A stretch of DNA of 9,938 nt from 2-02-FULL-44-35 sp964629505 (GCA_964629505.1 CAZVQR010000025.1:1-9938), one strand, 5' to 3'. Shown: positions 1 to 6,697, numbered from the stretch's first letter. Notes: generated by a model from the sequence alone, not told the origin. Program-made: numbers and translations.

Positions 1-1979
1 CCAAGCAAGAACCGACGGTTTTGCCGGCGGCTTTTCCCAATTTAATTTTGAACGGCACTCTTGGTATTGCCGTCGGTATGGCATCCAACATTCCGCCGCA
101 CAATTTGCGCGAAGTTTGCGCCGCCGCCATTCATTTGATTGATAATAAAGAAGCGACCACCGAGGATTTACTGCAATTTATCAAGGGACCGGATTTTCCC
201 ACTGGTGGCGTGGCTTTCGGGGAAAAAGATATTCATCACGCTTACGGCAACGGCAAGGGCGGAGTCGTGGTGCGCGGCGAAGCGGAAATTACCGAAAACA
301 AAGCTGGCAGTTTTCAAATTATCATCACCTCCATTCCTTATCGCGTTAATAAAGCCGATTTAATTGAGAGTATCGCCAATTTGGTGCGGGAGAAAAAATT
401 GGAAGGCATTAAAGCTCTGCGCGACGAGTCGGCCAAGGATTTGCGGATTGCCATTGATTTGAAACAAGGCGGCCAGCCGCAAGCGGTTTTGAATTATCTT
501 TACAAACATACTCAATTGGAAGACGCTTTTCATTTCAATATGGTGGCGTTGCAAGACGGCGTGCCTCAAACCTTATCGCTCAAATCCTTGTTGGAAGATT
601 TTATCAAGCATCGCCAGGTGGTAGTGCGCCGCCGGACTGAATTTGATTTACGGAAAGCGGAAGAGCGCGAACATATTTTGCTCGGTTTGAAGAAAGCCCT
701 TGACCACATTGACCGAATTATCAAATTGATTCGCGCCGCCAAAGATGTGCCGACGGCCCATGTCGACTTGAAGAAAGAATTTAAATTTTCCGATTTGCAG
801 GCAACGGCGATTTTGGAAATGAAGCTGCAAAAATTGGCCGGTCTGGAGCGCCAGAAAATTGAAGACGAACTCAAGGTGGTGGCGGAATTGATTAAAAATC
901 TCAAAGAATTGCTTGGCAGCCTCAAGAAAATTTTGGGCGTTATTAAAAATGAGCTCAAAGAAATTTCGGAAAAATACGGCGATAAGCGATTAACTAAAAT
1001 CGTCAAACATGAAGCTAAAACTTTCTCGCTGGAAGACACTATTCCCGACGAGGAAAGCGTTTTGGTTTTGACGATGGGCGGTTATGTCAAACGCACCGAC
1101 CCGGGCGAGTATCGCAAGCAGAAACGCGGCGGCATTGGGGTGGTGGATTTGGATACCAAAGAAGAGGATTTCGTTTCTATTTTTCTGACCGCTTCCACTC
1201 ACAGCGATTTGTTGTTTTTTACCGATAAAGGCAAGGTTTATCAAATAAAAATGTATGAAATTCCGGAGGGCCGGCGTGCCACTAAAGGCAAATCCATTAT
1301 GAATTTCTTGTCGCTGGCGGCTGACGAAAAAGTTACTTCCATTTTACCGATGCCTAAAGAATTGAAAAAGTCGGCGTTGGCGATGCTCTTGGTGACCAAA
1401 AACGGCACCGCTAAAAAAGTGGACGCCGCCAGTTTCCACGATGTCCGCCGTTCCGGCATTATCGCTATTCGGTTGGATACCGGCGACGCTTTGCAGGCGG
1501 TATTTTTCGTTGATAAGGGTGACCAAGTTATTGTTGCTAGCGCTAAGGGCCAAGCCATTCGGTTCAAAGAGTCGGACATTCGGGTAATGGGTCGGGCGGC
1601 CAGTGGGGTGCGGGCGATGCGTTTGGGCAAAGGTGATGTGATTATTGGTGCCGACGCTATTAGAAAAGATGCCGTTAATCCGCGTTTTTTGGTGGTGATG
1701 GAAAACGGTTACGGCAAAACTACCGCTTTGAAAGAATACAAAGTTCAAAAGCGCGGCGGTTCCGGTATCAAGACGGCAAAAATCACCGTTAAGACCGGCG
1801 CTTTGATGGCGGCGAAAGTTGTTTCGGACACCGAAGAAGAATTGGTGGCGATTTCCAAAAAGAGCCAAGTGATTCGGGTGGACATTAAAGAAATTTCAGC
1901 GCTCGGTCGGCAGACGCAAGGTGTTCGGATAATGAAATTGCGCGAGGGCGATAGTATCGCCTCATTGGTTTGCTTGTAA
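1..1979 (+). CDS. gyrA: DNA gyrase subunit A, 5'-truncated by the window edge
   Basis: Breakage-reunion subunit of type IIA topoisomerase, which introduces negative supercoils together with GyrB. The frame is open from base 3 (KQEPTVLPAAFPN) to TAA at 1977-1979, giving 658 visible residues. Roughly the first 150 residues, including the active-site Tyr region, lie outside the window. Visible parts, in order: the end of the winged-helix/tower region (NGTLGIAVGMASNIPPHNL), a charged coiled-coil region about 600-1010, then the C-terminal beta-pinwheel. A GyrA-box-like QKRGGIG is at 1119-1139, which favours GyrA over ParC. A second similar motif, QKRGGSG, is at 1746-1766, where Gram-positive GyrA proteins also carry a related sequence. 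The protein ends right after the last blade (IASLVCL) with no acidic tail. The TTG at 21 is not the start, because homology continues upstream of it. Confidence 0.95.
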   Translation, partial: KQEPTVLPAAFPNLILNGTLGIAVGMASNIPPHNLREVCAAAIHLIDNKEATTEDLLQFIKGPDFPTGGVAFGEKDIHHAYGNGKGGVVVRGEAEITENKAGSFQIIITSIPYRVNKADLIESIANLVREKKLEGIKALRDESAKDLRIAIDLKQGGQPQAVLNYLYKHTQLEDAFHFNMVALQDGVPQTLSLKSLLEDFIKHRQVVVRRRTEFDLRKAEEREHILLGLKKALDHIDRIIKLIRAAKDVPTAHVDLKKEFKFSDLQATAILEMKLQKLAGLERQKIEDELKVVAELIKNLKELLGSLKKILGVIKNELKEISEKYGDKRLTKIVKHEAKTFSLEDTIPDEESVLVLTMGGYVKRTDPGEYRKQKRGGIGVVDLDTKEEDFVSIFLTASTHSDLLFFTDKGKVYQIKMYEIPEGRRATKGKSIMNFLSLAADEKVTSILPMPKELKKSALAMLLVTKNGTAKKVDAASFHDVRRSGIIAIRLDTGDALQAVFFVDKGDQVIVASAKGQAIRFKESDIRVMGRAASGVRAMRLGKGDVIIGADAIRKDAVNPRFLVVMENGYGKTTALKEYKVQKRGGSGIKTAKITVKTGALMAAKVVSDTEEELVAISKKSQVIRVDIKEISALGRQTQGVRIMKLREGDSIASLVCL

Positions 1980-2002
1980 ATTCTGATTTGTTGTGAGAAT
2001 AT
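1974..2002 (+). promoter_or_regulatory. Candidate promoter for hicBA
   Basis: TTGTAA (1974-1979, 4 of 6 to TTGACA) is followed after 17 bases by GAATAT (1997-2002), which is preceded by an extended -10 TG at 1994-1995. The -10 hexamer itself is weak. Transcription would start within a base or two of the hicB ATG at 2010, giving a leaderless or near-leaderless message. The -35 overlaps the gyrA stop codon. Confidence 0.3.
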
Positions 2003-2009
2003 AGTTAAT

Positions 2010-2237
2010 ATGAAAAGTATTATTCAATTTTCAATTCAAAAAGGTAACAAATATTATGTGGCGCAAGGTGTGGAATTGCCGATTGTGACGCAAGCCAAAA
2101 CCCTAGATGAATTAGCCCGCAATATTAACGAAGCGGTTTCTTTACATTTGGAAGGGGAAGATTTGACCGACTTGGGGTTGGCTCAGAAACCGTCAGTGCT
2201 CGTAAATTTTGAGTTGCCACGAGTCACTTATGCCTAA
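2010..2237 (+). CDS. hicB: HicB-family antitoxin, short form
   Basis: Antitoxin partner of the HicA mRNA interferase. The 75 residues match the small partial-RNase-H-like HicB fold: an N-terminal strand pair (IIQFSIQKGNKYYVAQGVELP), a helix with the typical pattern TLDELARNINEAVSLHLEGED, and a C-terminal strand (SVLVNFELP). No C-terminal helix-turn-helix or ribbon-helix-helix domain is present, so it probably neutralises HicA by binding it and may not autorepress like longer HicB proteins (inference). The last 8 bases overlap the hicA start, which indicates translational coupling. Antitoxin-first order is common in this family. No Shine-Dalgarno sequence is visible before the ATG. Confidence 0.85.
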   Translation: MKSIIQFSIQKGNKYYVAQGVELPIVTQAKTLDELARNINEAVSLHLEGEDLTDLGLAQKPSVLVNFELPRVTYA

Positions 2238-2472
2238 ATTAAAAACACTTTCCGCCAAGAAAGTAATTTCGATTTTTAAGGAACTCGGGTTTTTGGTGTC
2301 TGGTCAAAAAGGTAGCCACATAAAGCTCGTACGGGTTTCTTTTCTAGGAAGACAGGTTCTGACTGTACCGAATCATAAAGAGTTAGATAGAGGCACGCTT
2401 AGCGCGATTTTTAACCAAGCGAAAAGGTTTGTTCCGGAAGGTGAATTGATAAAGCATTTCTATTCAGATTAA
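2230..2472 (+). CDS. hicA: HicA-family toxin (mRNA interferase)
   Basis: Small dsRBD-like endoribonuclease toxin that cleaves mRNA when not bound by HicB. Its 80 residues carry the family pattern: an N-terminal helix (SAKKVISIFKELGF), the G-S-H motif with the presumed catalytic His30, then a conserved block, VPNHKELDRGTLSAIFNQA. The ATG at 2230 overlaps the hicB stop by 8 bases. A TTG at 2209 would add seven residues (MSCHESL) outside the family pattern and is less likely. Base composition is more AT-rich than in flanking gyrA and ftsX, consistent with horizontal gain. All key motifs are intact, so the toxin is probably functional. Confidence 0.88.
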   Translation: MPKLKTLSAKKVISIFKELGFLVSGQKGSHIKLVRVSFLGRQVLTVPNHKELDRGTLSAIFNQAKRFVPEGELIKHFYSD

Positions 2473-2486
2473 TTTTGGGGTATAAT
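2457..2486 (+). promoter_or_regulatory. Promoter for ftsX (perfect -10 box)
   Basis: A perfect TATAAT lies at 2481-2486, immediately after the hicA stop and 8 bases before the ftsX ATG at 2494. The best -35 is poor (TTTCTA at 2457-2462, 18-base spacer, 3 of 6). Transcription would begin at or one base before the ATG, so the mRNA would be leaderless. No Shine-Dalgarno sequence is available in the 21-base gap. Confidence 0.55.
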
Positions 2487-2493
2487 AGAAATA

Positions 2494-3423
2494 ATGTTTT
2501 GGACAAAGATTAAAAGAGTGGTGCGTTGGAGTTTCGCCAGTTTTTGGCGCAATGGTTTCGTGTCGCTGTCGGCGGTGGCAGTGATAACCGTGACCTTGTT
2601 CGTTATCGGTTCACTGGTTTTCACTGGCGCGTTATTGCGAACTTCCATTGAAGCGCTTAAGGACAAAGTGGATGTCAATGTTTATTTCGTCACTTCGGCG
2701 CCGGAAGAAGAAATCCTATCTTTGAAAAAATCACTGGAGGCTTTGCCGGAAGTTGCCAAGGTAGAATATGTTTCTCGTGAACAAGCATTGGCGGATTTCA
2801 AAAATCGCCACCAAGACGACCAGTTGACTTTACAGTCACTCGGAGAATTGGGCGATAACCCGTTGGGCGCGGCTTTGAATATTAAAGCCAAAGATGCCAC
2901 CAATTACGAAAGCATCGCCAAATTTTTGGCTCAAGACAGCCGGTTAATCGGTGACGGCCAGGCACCGATTATTGATAAAGTAAATTATTACCAGAATAAA
3001 ATCGCCATTGATAAATTAATCAGAGTGACCAATTCCGCCCAGACACTCGGTTTGTTCGTGATTTTATTTTTTGCTGGCGTGTCGGTGCTTATCACTTACA
3101 ATACTATTCGATTAACGATTTTTATTTCCCGCGACGAGGTGTCGGTGATGCGGCTGATGGGGGCAAGCGGCCGCTACATCAGCGCTCGGTTTCTTTTACA
3201 AGCCGCTCTTTATGGCGTAGCAGCCGCCGCTGTCGCGTTGTTGGTTTTTTACCCGACGACTTATTGGCTCGGTCCCAAGACCGCCGACTTTTTCTTCGGC
3301 GTGAATGTTTTCCGTTATTACTTGGATAATTTCCCGCAAATCTTTCTGCTCATCGTCGGCTCCGGCGTGGCGCTCGGCGTCGCTTCTAGTTTCTTGGCAG
3401 TCCGCAGATACTTAAACGCATGA
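2494..3423 (+). CDS. ftsX: Cell division protein FtsX (permease-like subunit)
   Basis: Integral membrane subunit of FtsEX, which relays FtsE ATPase activity at the septum to periplasmic or extracellular peptidoglycan hydrolases. The 309-residue length is typical. Topology fits FtsX: a short cytoplasmic N-terminus (KRVVRWSFASFWRNGFVSLS), TM1 about residues 21-44, an extracellular domain about 45-183 (with EEEILSLKKSLEALPEVAKV, the usual ECD start), then TM2 about 185-207, TM3 about 233-258 and TM4 about 283-303. The family motif RDEVSVMRLMGAS lies after TM2. FtsE is not upstream, where it usually sits; the gene instead follows a hicBA module. The stop is 3 bases before the pyrG ATG, implying coupled translation. 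Confidence 0.93.
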   Translation: MFWTKIKRVVRWSFASFWRNGFVSLSAVAVITVTLFVIGSLVFTGALLRTSIEALKDKVDVNVYFVTSAPEEEILSLKKSLEALPEVAKVEYVSREQALADFKNRHQDDQLTLQSLGELGDNPLGAALNIKAKDATNYESIAKFLAQDSRLIGDGQAPIIDKVNYYQNKIAIDKLIRVTNSAQTLGLFVILFFAGVSVLITYNTIRLTIFISRDEVSVMRLMGASGRYISARFLLQAALYGVAAAAVALLVFYPTTYWLGPKTADFFFGVNVFRYYLDNFPQIFLLIVGSGVALGVASSFLAVRRYLNA

Positions 3424-3426
3424 GCA

Positions 3427-5112
3427 ATGGCAAAAGTTAAACGGCACAAATACATTTTCGTCATCGGCGGAGTGATGAGCGGTGTGGGGAAGGGCGTCGC
3501 CACTTCGGCTATCGGCAAAATTTTACAGGCCAAAGGTTTCTCGGTTAATCCGGTCAAGATTGACCCGTATTTGAATGTTGACGCCGGCACCATGAACCCC
3601 ACCGAACACGGTGAGGTTTTCGTTTTGGATTCGGGTATGGAGTGCGACCAAGATATGGGCAATTACGAAAGATTTATGGAAGTGAGTTTGGGTAGTGAAG
3701 ATTACATTACCAGCGGTATGGTCTACAAACAAGTGATTGAAAAAGAGCGGGCGCTTGGTTATAAAGGCAAATGCGTGGAGGCGATTCCCCATATCACCGA
3801 CGAAATTCGCCGACGGATTGAGCGCGCCGCCGAGAAAAGCACTTCGGACATTTCTTTGATTGAAATTGGCGGCACGGTGGGTGATTATCAGAACATTATG
3901 TTTATTGAGGCGGCCCGGGTAATGAAATTAAAAAATTCGGGCGATGTAATTTTCATTCTGGTTACTTTTCTGCCGATTCCCAACAAAATCGGAGAAATGA
4001 AAACTAAACCGACTCAAAACGCTGTTCGTCAGTTGAATTCTTATGGTGTTCAGCCGGACATTATTATCGCTCGTAGTGAGCTGGCATTGGATACCAAACG
4101 CAAAGAAAAAATCGCCATTTGGTGCAATGTGCCGGCCGAAGCGGTAGTGTCGGCGCCGGACATTGAAAGCATATACGAAGTGCCGCTTAATTTTGAACGC
4201 GATAACATTAGCCCATTGCTTTTGGAACGATTAGGTTTAAAGTCGCGAGTGCGCAAAGACGGTCTGGCTAAATGGCGAAATTTTGTGTCGCGAGTGAAAA
4301 ATCCGAAAGCTGAAGTGAAAGTGGCGATTGTCGGCAAGTACTTTGACAGCGGTGACTTTGTTTTGTCTGACGCTTACATTTCAGTGATTGAAGCCATTAA
4401 ACATTCAGCGGCGAAACTAGGCATTAAAGTGAATCTAACCTGGCTCAATGCTAAAAAAATATCCGCCCAAGGCGGACCCGCCTCGGGCGGGGAAACAGGC
4501 GAGGAAAAAGTGGAAACGCTCAAAAATTACACCGGCGTGATTGTGCCGGGCGGTTTTGGCGAGAGCGGCATTGAAGGCAAATTGGCGGTGATTAAATATT
4601 GCCGGGAAAATAAAATTCCGTTTCTCGGCTTGTGCTACGGTATGCAGTTGCTCTGTGTGGAATTTGCCCGTAATGTTTTGAAATTGAAAGATGCCAATAC
4701 CACCGAAATTAATCCAACAACCAGTGCGCCAGTCATTGATATTATGCCCGACCAAAAAAAGAAATTAGCCGAAGGCAATTACGGCGGTTCAATGCGGCTT
4801 GGCGCTTACCCGGCAATTTTGAAAGATAAAACAATCGCTTTCAAGGCCTACGGTGTGAAAGAAATTTCCGAACGGCACCGCCATCGTTATGAAGTCAATC
4901 CGGAATTCATTGAAAAATTGGAACAAGGCGGCTTGGTTTTTTCCGGTCAATCGCCCGATGGCAAATTGATGGAAATTGCCGAATTGCCCCGCAAAGTCCA
5001 CCCCTTCTTTCTCGGCACCCAATTTCACCCCGAATTCAAATCCCGTCCCCTCACTCCGCATCCATTGTTTACAGAATTTTTGAAGGTGGTAATGTTTAGG
5101 GAGAAAAAATGA
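3427..5112 (+). CDS. pyrG: CTP synthase (glutamine hydrolysing)
   Basis: Cytosolic enzyme that aminates UTP to CTP using ATP and glutamine. The 561-residue protein is slightly longer than the usual 535-550. The N-terminal synthetase domain has the P-loop-like GGVMSGVGKG (Lys22), KIDPYLNVDAGTMNPTEHGEVFV, EIGGTVGD and KTKPTQ. The C-terminal class I amidotransferase domain has an oxyanion region VPGGFG, nucleophile Cys403 in GLCYGMQ, and His534/Glu536 in QFHPEF. All catalytic residues are present. Compared with E. coli, SSLGKG is SGVGKG and GDIES is GDYQN; these look like lineage variants. Residues 346-355 (SAQGGPASGG) are encoded by two back-to-back GC-rich palindromes and appear to be an insertion before the VPGGFG strand. 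No Shine-Dalgarno sequence is visible; translation is probably coupled to ftsX. Confidence 0.96.
   Translation: MAKVKRHKYIFVIGGVMSGVGKGVATSAIGKILQAKGFSVNPVKIDPYLNVDAGTMNPTEHGEVFVLDSGMECDQDMGNYERFMEVSLGSEDYITSGMVYKQVIEKERALGYKGKCVEAIPHITDEIRRRIERAAEKSTSDISLIEIGGTVGDYQNIMFIEAARVMKLKNSGDVIFILVTFLPIPNKIGEMKTKPTQNAVRQLNSYGVQPDIIIARSELALDTKRKEKIAIWCNVPAEAVVSAPDIESIYEVPLNFERDNISPLLLERLGLKSRVRKDGLAKWRNFVSRVKNPKAEVKVAIVGKYFDSGDFVLSDAYISVIEAIKHSAAKLGIKVNLTWLNAKKISAQGGPASGGETGEEKVETLKNYTGVIVPGGFGESGIEGKLAVIKYCRENKIPFLGLCYGMQLLCVEFARNVLKLKDANTTEINPTTSAPVIDIMPDQKKKLAEGNYGGSMRLGAYPAILKDKTIAFKAYGVKEISERHRHRYEVNPEFIEKLEQGGLVFSGQSPDGKLMEIAELPRKVHPFFLGTQFHPEFKSRPLTPHPLFTEFLKVVMFREKK
4462..4491 (+). repeat. Tandem palindromic element inserted in frame in pyrG
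   Basis: Two adjacent perfect hairpins: TCCGCC-CAA-GGCGGA (4462-4476) and CCCGCC-TCG-GGCGGG (4477-4491). Together they are exactly 30 bases, or ten codons (SAQGGPASGG), in the pyrG reading frame. The arms can also pair across the two units. The region is much more GC-rich than the surrounding AT-rich codons, and homologous CTP synthases such as that of E. coli are shorter here. Confidence 0.8.
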
Positions 5113-5130
5113 ATACAGAAAGGTAAGATT

Positions 5131-5424
5131 ATGAAAAGAAAAAAACGACGATGTGTCTGGCTCATTGAGCCGCTTCATCCGGACACTAACTTCTACATTG
5201 CCGAGCGATTGGCGGAGAGAAAATACGCTAACGAACGGCACGGCGTTAAGTGTTTTGATGAGCTGCCGCGGGATTTTTGGGAAATACCCAATTTCCATTT
5301 TATCAGTCTTCTAATTCAGGCGGGGAAGATCATTCCTTTGCCATTTAATCTCTGGCGGAAGATTGATAAAGGTTTACCAAGACCTTGGCAGCCACCTAAA
5401 TTTAAGCGCAAGGTGGCCGCCTAG
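5131..5424 (+). CDS. Hypothetical 97-residue basic protein
   Basis: I do not recognise this family. The ATG at 5131 has a plausible Shine-Dalgarno AAAGG (5119-5123) with a 7-base spacer, one of the few in the window. The protein is basic at both ends (MKRKKRR at the start, KFKRKVAA at the end), aromatic-rich (WLIEPL, FWEIPNFHF, NLWRK) and proline-rich near the C-terminus (PRPWQPPK). It has no signal peptide or clear membrane segment; FHFISLLIQAGKIIPLPF is only a moderately hydrophobic patch. It follows pyrG by 18 bases and probably shares the ftsX-pyrG transcript. Both tails suggest nucleic-acid or ribosome association, but that is a guess. Confidence 0.65.
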   Translation: MKRKKRRCVWLIEPLHPDTNFYIAERLAERKYANERHGVKCFDELPRDFWEIPNFHFISLLIQAGKIIPLPFNLWRKIDKGLPRPWQPPKFKRKVAA

Positions 5425-5451
5425 AAGAAAAAAGTTTTCCACAGATTGGGT

Positions 5452-5480
5452 TTGTATTTTTACAATTCATCAAGTATAAT
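5452..5480 (+). promoter_or_regulatory. Promoter of the candidate small RNA or dac leader
   Basis: TTGTAT (5452-5457, 3 of 6, with the key TTG) and a perfect TATAAT (5475-5480) are separated by exactly 17 bases. The expected start is near A5488/G5489, which is also the 5' base of the first hairpin. This is one of the two perfect TATAAT boxes called in the window. Confidence 0.55.
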
Positions 5481-5489
5481 TCTAATCAG

Positions 5490-5532
5490 TGGCCCGTATA
5501 GAGTCATGGTTATGTTGGTCGGGCCATTTTTT
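5490..5532 (+). terminator. Hairpin plus T-tract, possible terminator of the pyrG transcript
   Basis: Perfect 7-bp stem TGGCCCG (5490-5496) / CGGGCCA (5520-5526) with a 23-base loop, followed at once by six T residues (5527-5532). The loop is long for an intrinsic terminator, so efficiency is uncertain. It lies 65 bases after the 97-residue gene and could end the ftsX-pyrG transcript, as well as being the first hairpin of the candidate RNA. Confidence 0.45.
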
Positions 5533-5558
5533 GAAGCCGTAAGGTTTCATTGCGTCAG

Positions 5559-5588
5559 GGGTCGGGAGCTTGTCTCTCGACCCTTTTT
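5559..5588 (+). terminator. Rho-independent terminator
   Basis: A 10-bp stem GGGTCGGGAG (5559-5568) / CTCTCGACCC (5574-5583), with one G-U pair and a CTTGT loop, is followed by TTTTT (5584-5588) and further T-rich sequence. This is a strong intrinsic terminator, 34 bases before the next predicted start. Confidence 0.8.
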
Positions 5589-5607
5589 ATTTTGTTTAAA
5601 TTATTTA

Positions 5608-5616
5608 TGCTAAAAT
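5608..5616 (+). promoter_or_regulatory. Extended -10 promoter for the dac region
   Basis: TG-C-TAAAAT (TG at 5608-5609, hexamer at 5611-5616) is an extended -10 element with 5 of 6 matches in the hexamer. There is no good -35, which is normal for extended -10 promoters. The expected start is about 5623, exactly the A of the 34-codon ORF. It follows the strong terminator directly. Confidence 0.45.
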
Positions 5617-5622
5617 GTCAGA

Positions 5623-5727
5623 ATGAATTTGGAGGCGAAAATTGAGGCGATACTTTTGGCGGACTTACCCGATTATCAGGCGGTTAGGGAAGAAATAAAA
5701 AATGGAGAATTATCAAAACAAAATTAG
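5623..5727 (+). CDS. Possible 34-residue leaderless leader ORF overlapping dac
   Basis: The ATG at 5623 is 7 bases after an extended -10 box and opens 34 codons ending in TAG at 5725-5727. It begins MNLEAKIEAILLADLPDYQ and then runs through an acidic/basic helix-like stretch (VREEIKNGELSKQN). It overlaps the carboxypeptidase ATG (5702) by 26 bases in another frame, so its translation would carry ribosomes through the dac start; AGGGA at 5686-5690 inside it could serve as the dac Shine-Dalgarno. No family recognised. It could equally be untranslated leader sequence. It is too short to prove from one genome. Confidence 0.35.
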   Translation: MNLEAKIEAILLADLPDYQAVREEIKNGELSKQN

Positions 5728-6697
5728 CTGGTGGTCAAAAATTTACCGGGGATTGTCGGTGGCTTTTCCGTTTGTTTTGCTTTCGGCTGTAGCCGTAATA
5801 ATTTTGGCGAATTTGAGTTTGATATCAACCACACCGGCGTCGTTGGCGAAATTGCCAACTACCGCCCCGCCGGTACTAAATCCTTTCGCTTTAATAAATT
5901 TGGAAGCCAAAGCGGCGATTGTTTTTGACGCTTTGGAAAATAAAATAATTTATTCGTTGAATGGCGAAGAGCAATTACCCTTGGCGTCGCTGACAAAGAT
6001 TATGACCGCCGTGGTGGCGCGGGAGATTTTGCCGGATTACACGACGGTAACGATTGACCACGACTCTGTCAAAAATGAGGGCGATAGCGGTTTACGGGTT
6101 GGTGAAAAATGGCGACTGCGCGACCTACTGGATTTTACTTTGCTGGTTTCTTCCAACGATGGCGCGGCTTCTTTGGCGGCGGTCGCTGGCGCGGTTTTCG
6201 CTGGCGCCGGGCAGAATACGGAAGGAGTGGCGAATGAGATTATTACCAAAGAAAATCAATTTGTTGTCCGGATGAACGAAAAAGCGCGTTCCCTCGGTTT
6301 GGTCCAAACCTATTTTTTGAATGAAACCGGTTTGGACCTTCAATCACAGGTTAGCGGTGGTTACGGTTCAGCGCTGGATGTGGCGACTTTATTGGTTTAC
6401 GCTGCTGAAAAATATCCCGATTTGTTTGAAGCTACTCGCCAATTAACTTTTCCATTATCGCCGATGGACGGCAAGAAACGAAAAATAAAAAACACTAACG
6501 AAGCAGTGGCAAAAATTCCCGGTTTACTTGCTTCCAAAACCGGCTACACTGATTTAGCCGGCGGCAATCTGGCAGTGCTGTTCGATGCCGGCTTAGGCCA
6601 TCCGCTCGCGATTGTTGTTTTGGGTTCCAGCGAGCAAGGTCGTTTCAGCGATGTGGAAAAATTAGCATCCACCACGATTAGTTTTTTAAATGATTGA
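5702..6697 (+). CDS. D-alanyl-D-alanine carboxypeptidase (peptidase S11), membrane anchored
   Basis: Low-molecular-mass penicillin-binding protein that removes the terminal D-Ala from peptidoglycan stem pentapeptides outside the membrane. The 331 residues contain the three active-site motifs in order and at normal spacing: SLTK (Ser96, Lys99), SSN (Ser150-Asn152) and KTG (Lys279-Gly281, in SKTGYTDLAGGNL). A single N-terminal transmembrane segment, about residues 22-42 (PFVLLSAVAVIILANLSLI), anchors it, followed by a Pro/Thr-rich linker to about residue 60. There is no PBP5-type C-terminal domain or C-terminal amphipathic anchor, so the N-terminal anchor replaces it. The ATG at 5702 is the only sensible start: an in-frame TAA lies at 5696. 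AGGGA (5686-5690) is 11 bases upstream, a long spacing. A dacA/dacF-type role is likely, but the exact symbol is not assigned. Confidence 0.92.
   Translation: MENYQNKISWWSKIYRGLSVAFPFVLLSAVAVIILANLSLISTTPASLAKLPTTAPPVLNPFALINLEAKAAIVFDALENKIIYSLNGEEQLPLASLTKIMTAVVAREILPDYTTVTIDHDSVKNEGDSGLRVGEKWRLRDLLDFTLLVSSNDGAASLAAVAGAVFAGAGQNTEGVANEIITKENQFVVRMNEKARSLGLVQTYFLNETGLDLQSQVSGGYGSALDVATLLVYAAEKYPDLFEATRQLTFPLSPMDGKKRKIKNTNEAVAKIPGLLASKTGYTDLAGGNLAVLFDAGLGHPLAIVVLGSSEQGRFSDVEKLASTTISFLND

Larger units (their letters stand above)
5488..5590 (+). ncRNA. Candidate structured small RNA or 5' leader attenuator
   Basis: An intergenic stretch of about 100 bases starts at a predicted promoter and ends at a Rho-independent terminator. 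Three hairpins are visible: AGTGGCCCG (5488-5496) with CGGGCCATT (5520-5528) around a 23-base loop; GAAGCC-GTAA-GGTTTC (5533-5548), a 6-bp stem (one G-U) with a GNRA-type tetraloop; and the terminator stem at 5559-5583. GGTCGGG occurs twice (5517-5523 and 5560-5566), so the 5' CCCG arm and the terminator 3' arm could each pair with either copy, as in attenuators. It does not match tRNA, SRP RNA, tmRNA, 6S or any riboswitch consensus I can recall. It may be a free small RNA or a leader acting on the downstream carboxypeptidase gene. Confidence 0.4.

Noticed and set aside
1746..1766. Second GyrA-box-like QKRGGSG as an unusual duplication
   Set aside because: A related RGGKG sequence occurs at the same pinwheel position in Gram-positive GyrA proteins, so it is probably ordinary.
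1344..1868. Minus-strand 174-codon open frame within gyrA
   Set aside because: Antisense to the conserved GyrA pinwheel domain, His/Asn/Phe-rich shadow composition, no start signal.
4789..5298. Minus-strand 169-codon open frame over the 3' end of pyrG
   Set aside because: It lies antisense to the conserved amidotransferase domain and crosses into the 97-residue gene. The translation looks like a coding shadow with no recognisable motif.
5435..5443. TTTTCCACA, one mismatch from the DnaA box TTATCCACA
   Set aside because: It is a single copy with no cluster of boxes, AT-rich unwinding region or dnaA/dnaN neighbour, so it does not support a replication origin.
5631..5698. GGAGG (5631-5635) as Shine-Dalgarno for a TTG at 5642
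   Set aside because: The frame is the same as dac but stops at TAA 5696 after 18 codons with an implausible composition. GGAGG is better explained as codons Leu-Glu-Ala of the 34-codon ORF or as chance.
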